Made by a program: the position numbers and the translations under genes
Shown: piece by piece, positions 55,583 to 63,347 of the stretch
How positions within the stretch are numbered: the first letter of the stretch is position 1
Layout of the letters: each line of letters opens with the position of its first letter
Assembly (NCBI RefSeq): GCF_030296775.1
Contig: NZ_AP027742.1
Coordinates: 2,790,001 to 2,854,000 of the forward strand
Reading direction: 5' to 3'
Length of the DNA: 64,000 nucleotides
Source: Claveliimonas bilis
GTDB taxonomy: Bacteria > Bacillota > Clostridia > Lachnospirales > Lachnospiraceae
Notes under the pieces: generated by a model
Seen by the model: the letters and a program-made list of their open reading frames with translations, nothing else
Database searches by the model: none
Told to the model about the DNA's origin: nothing

Positions 55583-55615
55583 TTGCTTTTATGTCTCATA
55601 AGCTAAGTTAAATTT

Positions 55616-55621
55616 ATTATA
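55616..55621 (-). promoter_or_regulatory. Extended -10 promoter of sdaAB-sdaAA
   Basis: Minus strand TATGGTATAAT has a TG one base before TATAAT (extended -10); no good -35 is seen. The start near 55609 gives a leader of about 149 nt. Confidence 0.6.
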
Positions 55622-55676
55622 CCATATAGCGACTTTAGAAACCTCATAAATATTTTTTAATTTTTTCAAAAAAACA

Positions 55677-55706
55677 TTTGCAAATCTCTTCGTTATGTGA
55701 TATGAT
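55677..55706 (+). promoter_or_regulatory. Promoter of tRNA-Leu
   Basis: TTGCAA (55677-55682), 18 nt, TATGAT (55701-55706), 13 bp before the tRNA. Confidence 0.65.
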
Positions 55707-55718
55707 ACTTCTTGTCGA

Positions 55719-55801
55719 GCGGAGATGGCGGAATGGCAGACGCGCTAGATTCAGGTTCTAGTGGGAGCAATCCTGTGAGGGTTCAAGTCCCTTTCTCCGC
55801 A
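55719..55801 (+). tRNA. tRNA-Leu (anticodon CAG)
   Basis: An 83-nt class II tRNA with acceptor GCGGAGA/TCTCCGC, anticodon arm CTAGA-TTCAGGT-TCTAG giving CAG, a variable arm TGGGAGCAATCCTGT, and a T arm GAGGGTTCAAGTCCCTT. The discriminator is A and CCA is not encoded. Confidence 0.96.
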
Positions 55802-55811
55802 TGGATTTAGA

Positions 55812-55856
55812 AGAGCGGAAATCCTTTATTTTTCAAGGGTTTCTGTTCTTTTTTTA
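55812..55856 (+). terminator. Terminator of tRNA-Leu
   Basis: AGAGCGGAAATCCTT pairs with AAGGGTTTCTGTTCT and is followed by TTTTTTT. Confidence 0.85.
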
Positions 55857-55933
55857 TTACTTTTACGCCGGTAAAATTTGATTACCTTTGATTACCTTTT
55901 AATGGAAAAAAATTTCCTATTAAACCAAAAAAG

Positions 55934-55982
55934 AGCAAGAGACAGACTTCCGGAAAATCCGGGAGTCTGTCTCTTGCTTTTA
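55934..55982. terminator. Isolated 20-bp hairpin, terminator-like
   Basis: Arms 55934-55953 and 55959-55978 (AGCAAGAGACAGACT...) are complementary with one mismatch. T-runs lie on both sides (CTTTT on +, CTCTTTTTT on -). It stands between tRNA-Leu and the Cys-rich gene with no gene of its own; the surrounding 230 bp are otherwise empty. Confidence 0.65.
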
Positions 55983-56089
55983 CACCCTTCCGGATGTTAT
56001 CATGGTCAGGGAGTACCGGCATGTATGCGAGGCAGAGAATGCTATTGTTGTATTCCATTTCGTAGAAAGAAGTTTTCAGGAGGTACAAA

Positions 56090-56380
56090 ATGATCATTGA
56101 AAAAAATCCAAAAGAACTGGCTGCAATGGAAGAATTTCACAAGGGCAACCGTAAAGAAGGACTTCGGCTCCAGGAAGAATTTGCCGCTAAGTTTCGCGAA
56201 GAATATAAGGACAAGGATCACTGTCCCTGTCAAAAAGCCTGTAAATACCATGGAAACTGTAAAGAATGCGTGGCAATCCACAGAGCGCACCAGGAACATG
56301 TACCGAACTGTATGAGAGCCATGATAAATAATAAACTGAAAGTTCTGTCAGAATTGACAGAGCATACTTTCTGCCCGTAA
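56090..56380 (+). CDS. Small cysteine-rich protein of unknown function
   Basis: A 96-residue protein. The first 40 residues are a charged helix, followed by a Cys cluster CPCQKACKYHGNCKECVAIH and a further Cys in PNCMR and FCP. The spacing C-x-C-x3-C-x4-C-x2-C with His suggests a small metal-binding module that I have seen as a stand-alone domain in Firmicutes but cannot name. AGGAGG lies 7 nt upstream. The next gene, a MIF homologue, follows by 47 bp on the same strand. Confidence 0.65.
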   Translation: MIIEKNPKELAAMEEFHKGNRKEGLRLQEEFAAKFREEYKDKDHCPCQKACKYHGNCKECVAIHRAHQEHVPNCMRAMINNKLKVLSELTEHTFCP

Positions 56381-56427
56381 CAAACTGCCCGGATCATCTT
56401 TATTTTTTCAGACAAGGAGGAACCCAT

Positions 56428-56769
56428 ATGCCATTTATAAATACGAAAACAACTTTACCACTGGATGTTTCCAAAAAGGAAACTCTCTCTGACGGCCTCG
56501 CACAGATTGCAAAGGACTGTCTTGGAAAATCCGAAAACTGGCTGATGACCGGATTTGAAGAAAAAGCTGACATCTATTTCCGCAAAACCTGGACAGCCGC
56601 CGCCTACATCGAAGTAAAATTGTGCGGTCATGCCGATTCTGCTGCATTTTCACAGATGACAGAAAAGATCTGCTCCCTCTATGAGAAGGAGCTTGGACTT
56701 CCGGGTGAACGCATCTATGTATCTTATTTCCCCACACCGGACTGGGGATGGAATGGGAAAAACTTCTGA
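56428..56769 (+). CDS. MIF / phenylpyruvate tautomerase family protein
   Basis: A 113-residue protein of the tautomerase superfamily, MIF subfamily by length. The start MPFINTKTTL leaves Pro as the N-terminal catalytic residue after Met removal, and the end ERIYVSYFPTPDWGWNGKNF matches the MIF C-terminus (W-x-W-N-G). MIF proteins form trimers; those of gut bacteria are close in form to the host cytokine. AAGGAGG lies 7 nt upstream. Function here is unknown. Confidence 0.85.
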   Translation: MPFINTKTTLPLDVSKKETLSDGLAQIAKDCLGKSENWLMTGFEEKADIYFRKTWTAAAYIEVKLCGHADSAAFSQMTEKICSLYEKELGLPGERIYVSYFPTPDWGWNGKNF

Positions 56770-56786
56770 TTTCCACTTACCATCTA

Positions 56787-58283
56787 TTACCGGCCAAGAA
56801 TTTTTTCTTTTATCTTTTCCTCCAGATTCATGCGGAAATAAGGAATATCATGTTCCCGCATACTCACTGCGGCAAGAAGGGAGAAGGATCCTTTCTGAAT
56901 GCCGCAGAGTCTGGCAGGAAGATTCTGTTTTAGCTCCACATATTGAATCTTGTCATATCTTACCGCAACCAGAGTCTTTCCGAAAAATCCATCGGCAGTT
57001 CTCAAAACCCGCTCATCCACAGCAATTCCCGCTGTCAGATAATCCATAAGAACCAAAACAGGAACAAAAATTCCGGCAAATACGGCAACTGCCACTACGA
57101 TCATCCGGTATTCTTCCAGAAATGCAACCACTCCCATCGCTGTCAATATCAATACTGCCTCGTATATGACAAGAGGAATTGCTCTGACGGCCAGGGCAAG
57201 CGCGGGCTGCCTTGTCACCTTTGCATCGACCACGCCTGCAAATTCCGGCAACAGTTTTTCTAGTTTCTCTTCTACATCTTTTTTCTTACCATAAAGGATA
57301 AAGAAGGAGTTTTTTTCCGACTTATCATCCCCCATACCTACATTGATCAATTCTGCCATACACATTCCCATTGCCCGTGCGATCAATGTCTGGCGGATTT
57401 TCAATGCCTGTATTTTATCAACAGGAATGGTGTATTCCACCTTCTTCAGGACTCCATACCGGATATAGAGTTCGTCTTTTCTTCTTTTAACGCCAAAATC
57501 AAAGTAACGGATGAAATCTTTTACTATGTCCCATATGGCAGACAAAATAAAAGAAAATGCTGCAAGGATTCCTACAATACTGCTTATGGCAGTCTTCAGA
57601 ACTTCTCCTTCTTCTGTAAGGCGTGACAAAACTTCTATCAGTCCGCCCACTCCCACAACTACAACTACAAGAGAGAGTACTGTAATTGAGCAGAACCCAT
57701 GCCGCAGTATATCTGCAGTGGAAGCTGTCACATCAAACGTTTCCCTGCCGTGATCATCGACAACAGAAAGTCCTTCTTCAGCCGCCTCCCCTTTTGCTTC
57801 CTTAAGGAGGACCGCAACTGTACGGCGAAACGCCTCTGCATCCGCCTTTTTCAAAACGATCTTCACATCCGTCTGATCCGCCGTAGACAGACTGCTTGTA
57901 TCGATCTTAATTTTGCAGGTTCCCATGATCATCTCAAATAAATTCTGCTCTGTATTAATATTGGAAATATTTTTTATGCCGATGGTATTTACCTTCTGAT
58001 TCACCGTATTTCTCTCGATCACGATCGTCTGTCCGTCTATATAGATCCATGTCTTTGACCATGTCCACATTTGCTTTACCGCCGCCGCAATAAAAAGCAG
58101 AAGGATTCCTCCTACGATCATCAGACCTCGTCCGGCTTCTGCAAAGGAAAAATCAACCTCCATCAGCTCATCTGCATTCTGGATCAGGATTCCGAACGCA
58201 ACTGCGGCCAGCGCCGCAAATCCGCCACCGATCTGTTCTGCCACGATTGAAATATGATTTCTGATCTTCTTATTCTTCTCCAT
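56787..58283 (-). CDS. PH-domain membrane protein (YdbT-like)
   Basis: A 498-residue protein with several membrane segments in pairs (about 20-65, 215-265, 355-410) separated by bacterial PH (bPH2) regions, such as WIYIDGQTIVIERNTVNQKVNTIGIKNI near 90-117 and DELYIRYGVLKKVEYTIPVDKIQALKIRQ near 265-295. The C-terminal repeat is RTADGFFGKTLVAVRYDKIQYVELKQ. YdbS/YdbT pairs in Bacillus are linked to membrane stress resistance. It overlaps the YdbS-like gene by 14 bp. Confidence 0.85.
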   Translation of the reverse strand: MEKNKKIRNHISIVAEQIGGGFAALAAVAFGILIQNADELMEVDFSFAEAGRGLMIVGGILLLFIAAAVKQMWTWSKTWIYIDGQTIVIERNTVNQKVNTIGIKNISNINTEQNLFEMIMGTCKIKIDTSSLSTADQTDVKIVLKKADAEAFRRTVAVLLKEAKGEAAEEGLSVVDDHGRETFDVTASTADILRHGFCSITVLSLVVVVVGVGGLIEVLSRLTEEGEVLKTAISSIVGILAAFSFILSAIWDIVKDFIRYFDFGVKRRKDELYIRYGVLKKVEYTIPVDKIQALKIRQTLIARAMGMCMAELINVGMGDDKSEKNSFFILYGKKKDVEEKLEKLLPEFAGVVDAKVTRQPALALAVRAIPLVIYEAVLILTAMGVVAFLEEYRMIVVAVAVFAGIFVPVLVLMDYLTAGIAVDERVLRTADGFFGKTLVAVRYDKIQYVELKQNLPARLCGIQKGSFSLLAAVSMREHDIPYFRMNLEEKIKEKILGR

Positions 58284-58758
58284 TTTCCCTTCTCTGCTCC
58301 ACTACAATCTCATTGATCCTTCTGCGCAGGCTCTCTGCAATCTGCTCTGCCTTCTTTTCATCCAGAAAAGAAATCGTCACATCTCCGCCGGCAGTCGTCA
58401 CTACTACCTTTGCCACTTTAAAAATCTGATCGATCGGCCCTTTTGCGGTTTCCAGTTTATGCAGCCTTTCAATCGGTACAATATGCCTCTTTACAAACAG
58501 ATACCCTTCCTGAATGTCAATACATTCTTCATTAATGCTATAGCGATATCTGTGATAACGGAAAACAGGACTGATCAGAGCGTCGATACCGATCAGAATC
58601 AGGAGCGCCAATGAAATCCATTTCCCGATCTCAATATCTTTTGGAAAAATCCAGAAATAATTTACTGCTCCCAGAATCGCTATTACGACAACGGCTGTAA
58701 GGATACCCGCCGTGTACATACAGTAAAGCGCATTTTTCGATAATTTTTCGTATTTCAT
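58270..58758 (-). CDS. PH-domain membrane protein (YdbS-like)
   Basis: A 162-residue protein with two N-terminal membrane helices (about 13-58) and one bPH2 domain: YRYSINEECIDIQEGYLFVKRHIVPIERLHKLETAKGPIDQIFKVAKVVVTTAGG. It is the usual small partner of the YdbT-like protein and is translated first. The genes are divergent from a two-component system. Confidence 0.87.
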   Translation of the reverse strand: MKYEKLSKNALYCMYTAGILTAVVVIAILGAVNYFWIFPKDIEIGKWISLALLILIGIDALISPVFRYHRYRYSINEECIDIQEGYLFVKRHIVPIERLHKLETAKGPIDQIFKVAKVVVTTAGGDVTISFLDEKKAEQIAESLRRRINEIVVEQRRENGEE

Positions 58759-58936
58759 TTTCCCTCCTCCTTATGTACTTTTATACTATCTCAATAATAC
58801 AATTAAGTCAATTGATATCTTTTTCATTTTGTAATCTTAAGAAAATTGTAAAAAATATGAATAAAATTTCTTGCTCCTTTCTGCTATACTAACTTCAGTG
58901 TTCAGGAGAACCATTTGGCACACAGGAGGATTTATT

Positions 58937-59641
58937 ATGGAACAGTACTGCATTTTAGTCGTTGACGACGACCGGGAGATCGTTCGCTCTCTTGGGAAAC
59001 TTCTTGAGCGGGAGGGCTATGGGGTCAAAAAAGCTTATGACGACAAAGAAGCCCTGGATCTTCTTTTGTCTGAGACCATTCATCTTATCATCCTGGATGT
59101 CATGATGCCTCAGCTTAACGGCCTGTCCGCTCTCATGAAAATACGGGAAAAGAACAACATTCCGGTCATTATGCTGTCGGCCCGAACAGAGGAAAGCGAC
59201 AAAGTGATCGGCCTGTCCATGGGTGCGGATGACTATGTAACAAAACCATATAATACGGCAGAACTTATGGCGAGGATCCGCTCACAGCTTAGGCGGTATT
59301 TTTCTCTTGGATCAGCTCTTTCGCAAAATGATGGCGACACACTGAAAAACGGCAGTCTGCTCCTTGACCGCAATACAAAACAGGTAACTGTAGACGGCGC
59401 TCCGGTAAAACTGACTGCCACAGAATTTAAAATCCTGGAGCTTTTAATGGAGCATCCCGGCTATGTCTTTTCCGCTGAACAGATTTACAGCCGTGTATGG
59501 AAGGAAGACGCCTATGCCGGGGAAAAAACAGTCATGGTACATATTCGCAGAATCCGGGAAAAAATCGAAATCGATCCGAAAAATCCAAAATATTTAAAGG
59601 TGGTGTGGGGAATTGGTTACAAAATTGAAAAAGATACCTAG
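58937..59641 (+). CDS. OmpR/VanR-type response regulator
   Basis: A 234-residue regulator. The receiver has the acidic pair in ILVVDDDREI near 6-15, the phosphorylated Asp in LIILDVMMPQLNG near 54, and a Lys in YVTKPYNTAEL near 105. A winged-helix DNA-binding domain follows (TATEFKILELLMEHPGYVFSAEQIY; VHIRRIREKIE). ATG 58937 has AGGAGG 7 nt upstream. It overlaps the kinase gene. Its targets are not evident. Confidence 0.95.
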   Translation: MEQYCILVVDDDREIVRSLGKLLEREGYGVKKAYDDKEALDLLLSETIHLIILDVMMPQLNGLSALMKIREKNNIPVIMLSARTEESDKVIGLSMGADDYVTKPYNTAELMARIRSQLRRYFSLGSALSQNDGDTLKNGSLLLDRNTKQVTVDGAPVKLTATEFKILELLMEHPGYVFSAEQIYSRVWKEDAYAGEKTVMVHIRRIREKIEIDPKNPKYLKVVWGIGYKIEKDT

Positions 59642-61175
59642 ACGTACAAAAATCGTATTCTTTGCATGGCTGCTTAGCGGCTGCATCCTGGCCGGAATCG
59701 CCGGGATGAGTCTATTTTACTTATGGAACGCCTATTATTTCTACAATTCTATGGGACACATGTTTCGTCTGCTCCTTGGCGGGCTGGCAGGTATTGCTGT
59801 GCTTATCTACCTTGTTTTTCTCTTTTACCGTCCTTCCTCCTGGAAAAATATAAAGCCGTTGTCTCTGGATCATATCCATCTGGAACTGCTGGCGGCTTTT
59901 ACCGGCTTCACCGGCTTCCTCTGGCTTCACTCGCTTTATATCTGTATGAGAGACAGCCTGCTGTTTGGTTACTTTTTCATTGGTCCAGGCGCTGTGCCCA
60001 TTGTATCTGTTCTCTTTTTTCTTCCGCTGGCACTTTTGTTCCTTGGCGAATGTCTGCTTGTGATGCGGCGCTTCCTTCTTGGCAGTGTAAAACAAACTTC
60101 ACTATTATATGGGATGGCAGAAAAATGGCGGGAAGCTACCCCTCTGGAGAAACGCCTTGCAAGGAAAAATCTGTGGCCGTTTCTCTTCATCCTCGCGGGA
60201 GTCGGATGCTGTATCTGGGTGGCTTTTGATGCGGTCGGTTCTGTGTACTTTCTGTTCATCATAGCAGGATCCGCTATTATATTGGTTGCCGCCGCCAAAG
60301 GACTGATCCACAACCGCATTTACAAAGACCTGGGATGTCTGATCCAGCAGATCAATGAAATGGCAAAAGGAGATCTGAATACTTCCGTTTACTTTTCGGA
60401 AAATTCGGAACTTTATCCGGCGTCACAGTCTCTTCTGGCAATCCGTTCCAACCTGAAATCTATTCTGGAAAAGCAAATGAAATCCGAACGGATGAAAATA
60501 GAACTGATCACCAATGTATCCCATGATCTCAAAACGCCTCTCACATCCATGATCGGCTATGTGGAACTTTTAAAAACAGAACCTTTAAGCGACGAGGCAA
60601 AGGACTATGTGGAAATTCTGGCTGACAAGCAGGAGCATCTGAAACGGATGATACAGGACATTTTTGATCTGTCAAAATCCACAAGCGGCACAGCAGAGTT
60701 TGAACTGGAAGAACTGGATATGAAAAAACTTCTGGAACAAACTCTTGGAGATATGGAAGACGCCATTCAGAAAAGCGGCATGGTCATCCGGGAAAATATC
60801 GCCGAAACGCCTCTGAAATTTATCGGAGATGGGAAAAAGCTGTACCGCGTACTGCAGAATCTCCTGGACAACGCTCTGAAATATTCCATGAAAGGAACCC
60901 GCATTTTCGTTTCTGCTGAAAAAAAAGAACAGAAAGTAATCGTAACGATTAAAAACACCGCCTCTTATGAGATGGCTTTTACTCCTGAAGAGATCATGGA
61001 ACGATTTTCACGGGGGGACAAGTCCAGAAATACAGAAGGACACGGCCTGGGACTTGCCATAGCCGAAAGCTTCGTTAAAAATATGGGAGGCGAGCTGACC
61101 GTCCATATAGACGGAGATCAATTCAAAACATCTCTCTGCTTCGATCTGCTGGGAGTCTCTTCCGAAGAAATATAA
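59613..61175 (+). CDS. Membrane sensor histidine kinase
   Basis: A 520-residue kinase with five to six N-terminal membrane segments (about 14-235), a short HAMP-like stretch (LIQQINEMAKGDLNT), the His box NVSHDLKTPLTSMIGYVELL near 300, N box QNLLDNALKYS near 420 and G2 box GHGLGLAIAESF near 482. The many membrane segments with little outside sequence suggest sensing within the membrane. The start is uncertain: TTG 59613 lies inside the regulator gene by 29 bp, and another TTG follows at 59625. Confidence 0.9.
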   Translation: MVTKLKKIPRRTKIVFFAWLLSGCILAGIAGMSLFYLWNAYYFYNSMGHMFRLLLGGLAGIAVLIYLVFLFYRPSSWKNIKPLSLDHIHLELLAAFTGFTGFLWLHSLYICMRDSLLFGYFFIGPGAVPIVSVLFFLPLALLFLGECLLVMRRFLLGSVKQTSLLYGMAEKWREATPLEKRLARKNLWPFLFILAGVGCCIWVAFDAVGSVYFLFIIAGSAIILVAAAKGLIHNRIYKDLGCLIQQINEMAKGDLNTSVYFSENSELYPASQSLLAIRSNLKSILEKQMKSERMKIELITNVSHDLKTPLTSMIGYVELLKTEPLSDEAKDYVEILADKQEHLKRMIQDIFDLSKSTSGTAEFELEELDMKKLLEQTLGDMEDAIQKSGMVIRENIAETPLKFIGDGKKLYRVLQNLLDNALKYSMKGTRIFVSAEKKEQKVIVTIKNTASYEMAFTPEEIMERFSRGDKSRNTEGHGLGLAIAESFVKNMGGELTVHIDGDQFKTSLCFDLLGVSSEEI

Positions 61176-61187
61176 CATGTATAGAAA

Positions 61188-61228
61188 AGCTGCTGTCTGG
61201 ATCCCGATCTCCCAGACAGCAGCTTTTA
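61188..61228 (+). terminator. Terminator of the two-component operon
   Basis: AGCTGCTGTCTGG pairs perfectly with CCAGACAGCAGCT, followed by TTTAATT. Confidence 0.9.
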
Positions 61229-61486
61229 ATTCTCATAAAAAACACCAAAACAAAAAACGAAAACAATTAAAAATATGTGAATCAGCCGGCACTTTCTAAC
61301 CATTCACTTTTTCAAGCGCAAGCGATAAAACTATCCTCCTTCCATTCTTCTTTCTCCTACTATCAAGTATAGTAACATTCTCTGACAAATGCCAATTGTT
61401 TTTCCACATATATTTATAGACAAATTCTATAACCCTTCTTTTTCATATCCTGTATAATAGACATTAACAAAAATTGGAGGAACTCT
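61229..61486 (+). promoter_or_regulatory. AT-rich intergenic region with HAD gene promoter element
   Basis: About 260 bp without a gene. A TATAAT at 61453-61458 lies 28 bp before the HAD start, with no clear -35. The ribosome site TTGGAGGA is at 61474-61481. Nothing else is recognised. Confidence 0.5.
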
Positions 61487-62215
61487 ATGTATAAAACTTG
61501 CATTTTTGATCTATACGGCACATTAATCGATATCCATACAGACGAAGAACAACCATTGGTATGGGAAAAATTAGCTCTTTTTTATCGGTATTACGGTGCT
61601 TCCTATACGCCGGTCCGGCTTAAGGAAGCCTATGAGAATATAACAGAAAATCAATCAGCCGGAAATCTGTTCCGGGGAGACTCTCACGAAGCATTCCCCG
61701 AGCTGAAACTTGAGCATGTTTTTCTTGAACTTTTCACCAGGAAAGGCGTAGAAGCCAACACGGAACTTGCCATTCACGCCGGTCAGTTTTTCCGCATCTT
61801 ATCTACAGAATATATCCGGCTTTATCCTCATACGCTGCAAATGTTGGAAGCATTAAAGAAAGCCGGGAAAAAACTTTATCTTCTCTCCAATGCACAGAAG
61901 ATTTTTACGGAGTACGAAATGAAATCTCTCAATCTCCGGGACTATTTTGACGGCATTTTTCTGTCGTCAGATTACGGAATCAAAAAGCCGGATCCGCGCT
62001 TTTTTCAAAAGTTAGCAGATACCTGTCATATTTCTCCTGCCGGAACCATTATGATCGGAAATGACGGCAACTGTGATATCGCCGGCGCAAAACAGATCGG
62101 ATGGGATACACTTTATGTACATTCTAATATTTCGCCAAAAGAAGCAGCGCCCGCTGCCACATTTGTTCTGCCGGAAATGGATATGAGAAAGATCCGGCAA
62201 ATTCTCCTCAAGTAA
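61487..62215 (+). CDS. HAD superfamily phosphatase (YjjG/YfnB-like)
   Basis: A 242-residue HAD hydrolase. Motif I is CIFDLYGTLID (Asp nucleophile near 8), motif II LYLLSNAQ near 133, motif III Lys in YGIKKPDPRFF near 167, and motif IV IMIGNDGNCDIAGAKQIGW near 190-208. A helical cap lies between I and II. Relatives clean up nucleotide or sugar phosphates; the substrate is unknown. It is convergent with the kinase gene. Confidence 0.88.
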   Translation: MYKTCIFDLYGTLIDIHTDEEQPLVWEKLALFYRYYGASYTPVRLKEAYENITENQSAGNLFRGDSHEAFPELKLEHVFLELFTRKGVEANTELAIHAGQFFRILSTEYIRLYPHTLQMLEALKKAGKKLYLLSNAQKIFTEYEMKSLNLRDYFDGIFLSSDYGIKKPDPRFFQKLADTCHISPAGTIMIGNDGNCDIAGAKQIGWDTLYVHSNISPKEAAPAATFVLPEMDMRKIRQILLK

Positions 62216-62236
62216 AAAGGAGCAGGTAAAACCTGC
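62212..62236 (-). terminator. Terminator of the PfkB kinase operon
   Basis: GCAGGT-AAA-ACCTGC with extended A/T arms. On the minus strand it is followed by CTCCTTTTTACTT. It starts at the HAD stop codon and may weakly serve both directions. Confidence 0.7.
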
Positions 62237-62240
62237 CCCT

Positions 62241-63296
62241 TTACTGCTTCGCCCACCCGGCTTCTATTTTCTTCTCCAGTTCTTCCAGAGTTCTTAAACC
62301 TCCCAGTGCATCGTAGGCTTCCACACAGCTTGCCCCTTCCGCCGCCGCCAGATGAAGGCAGGTCTCTATGGAGCGCCCGTCCATAACCGCTTTTAGAAAC
62401 GCCGCAATACATGTATCTCCAGCCCCTGTTCCGGAACGAACGATTTCCGGCTTATAACTTCTCTCAAAAATCCTGATCTTGCCATTCTGAAAGTACAGCC
62501 CGGCAGCTCCGCATTTAATCAGCAGATTTCCGGTTCCCATTTCCAGGACTTTCTCCGCCAGGGGAGCAACGTCTTTTTCAATATCCAGCACAGTGGTAAT
62601 ATCCTGACTGCCGGCTCTCTTCTGCCATTCCTCGTATCTCTTCTTATCGACCATGGCGCAGAGTTCTTCCACACTCGGAACAAAATAGTCCACATAGGGC
62701 AGCACGTTCCGAAGGATCTTCTCCCAGTCGGCTTTTCCCGCCTCGCTGTCCTCATCTACAAACGCCATATCAAGAGATGTAATCGTTCCCGTCTCTTTTA
62801 TCCGCCGGAACATCTCGATCAATTCTCGTCCATCCTCTGCATAGGTACGCTTCATAAGAGGAGGATACCCAAAATGGAAAAGGTCTGCCTCAGCAATTTT
62901 TCCAAAATCCAGATCCTCCAGTGAAAAGGTATCATTCGCTCCCGGATTATGCAGAAAAATCCGATCTGTTCCCGGAGGCGCGATGGCTATTGTATAAGAC
63001 GTACTGCTGTCCTTTGATACAATAAGTCCCTTCTCCGCATTATACTTCTGAAAACGGCTGTACACGATCTGTCCCAGCTCATCTTTTCCGATTTTTCCCA
63101 TCAGCTCTACATCAGCGCCCAAAAACTTTAAAGCCAGTCCGGTGTTTGCCACAACACCGCCTGTACTTAGGGTAATATCCTTCATCTGTGTCAGCTTGCC
63201 CGGAACCATGATCTTTTGAAGCGGCAGGACTTTTTCTGCCGAAAACACCGGAGTGATATCCAGACAGACATGTCCCGCAACAATGATCTTTGCCAT
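62241..63296 (-). CDS. PfkB-family sugar kinase
   Basis: A 351-residue ribokinase-like protein with AGHVCLDITP near 6, STGGVVANTGLALKFLGADV near 44-63, VDYFVPSVEELCAMV near 200-214 and the catalytic SGTGAGDTCIAAFLKA near 288-303. The large size and neighbouring class II aldolase suggest a sugar-acid or ketose pathway in which a phosphorylated product is split by the aldolase. The substrate is not known. It lies 51 bp after the aldolase gene. AAAGGAG is upstream. Confidence 0.88.
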   Translation of the reverse strand: MAKIIVAGHVCLDITPVFSAEKVLPLQKIMVPGKLTQMKDITLSTGGVVANTGLALKFLGADVELMGKIGKDELGQIVYSRFQKYNAEKGLIVSKDSSTSYTIAIAPPGTDRIFLHNPGANDTFSLEDLDFGKIAEADLFHFGYPPLMKRTYAEDGRELIEMFRRIKETGTITSLDMAFVDEDSEAGKADWEKILRNVLPYVDYFVPSVEELCAMVDKKRYEEWQKRAGSQDITTVLDIEKDVAPLAEKVLEMGTGNLLIKCGAAGLYFQNGKIRIFERSYKPEIVRSGTGAGDTCIAAFLKAVMDGRSIETCLHLAAAEGASCVEAYDALGGLRTLEELEKKIEAGWAKQ

Positions 63297-63347
63297 ATCC
63301 TCTGCTCCTTTCCCTTACGTTTTCCAAACAGACGCATATGCTTTTAT

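Noticed and set aside
55885-55906. Short tandem GATTACCTTT repeat after the tRNA-Leu terminator
   Set aside because: Only two 10-bp units; no att-site or integrase is nearby, so no tRNA-borne island is supported.
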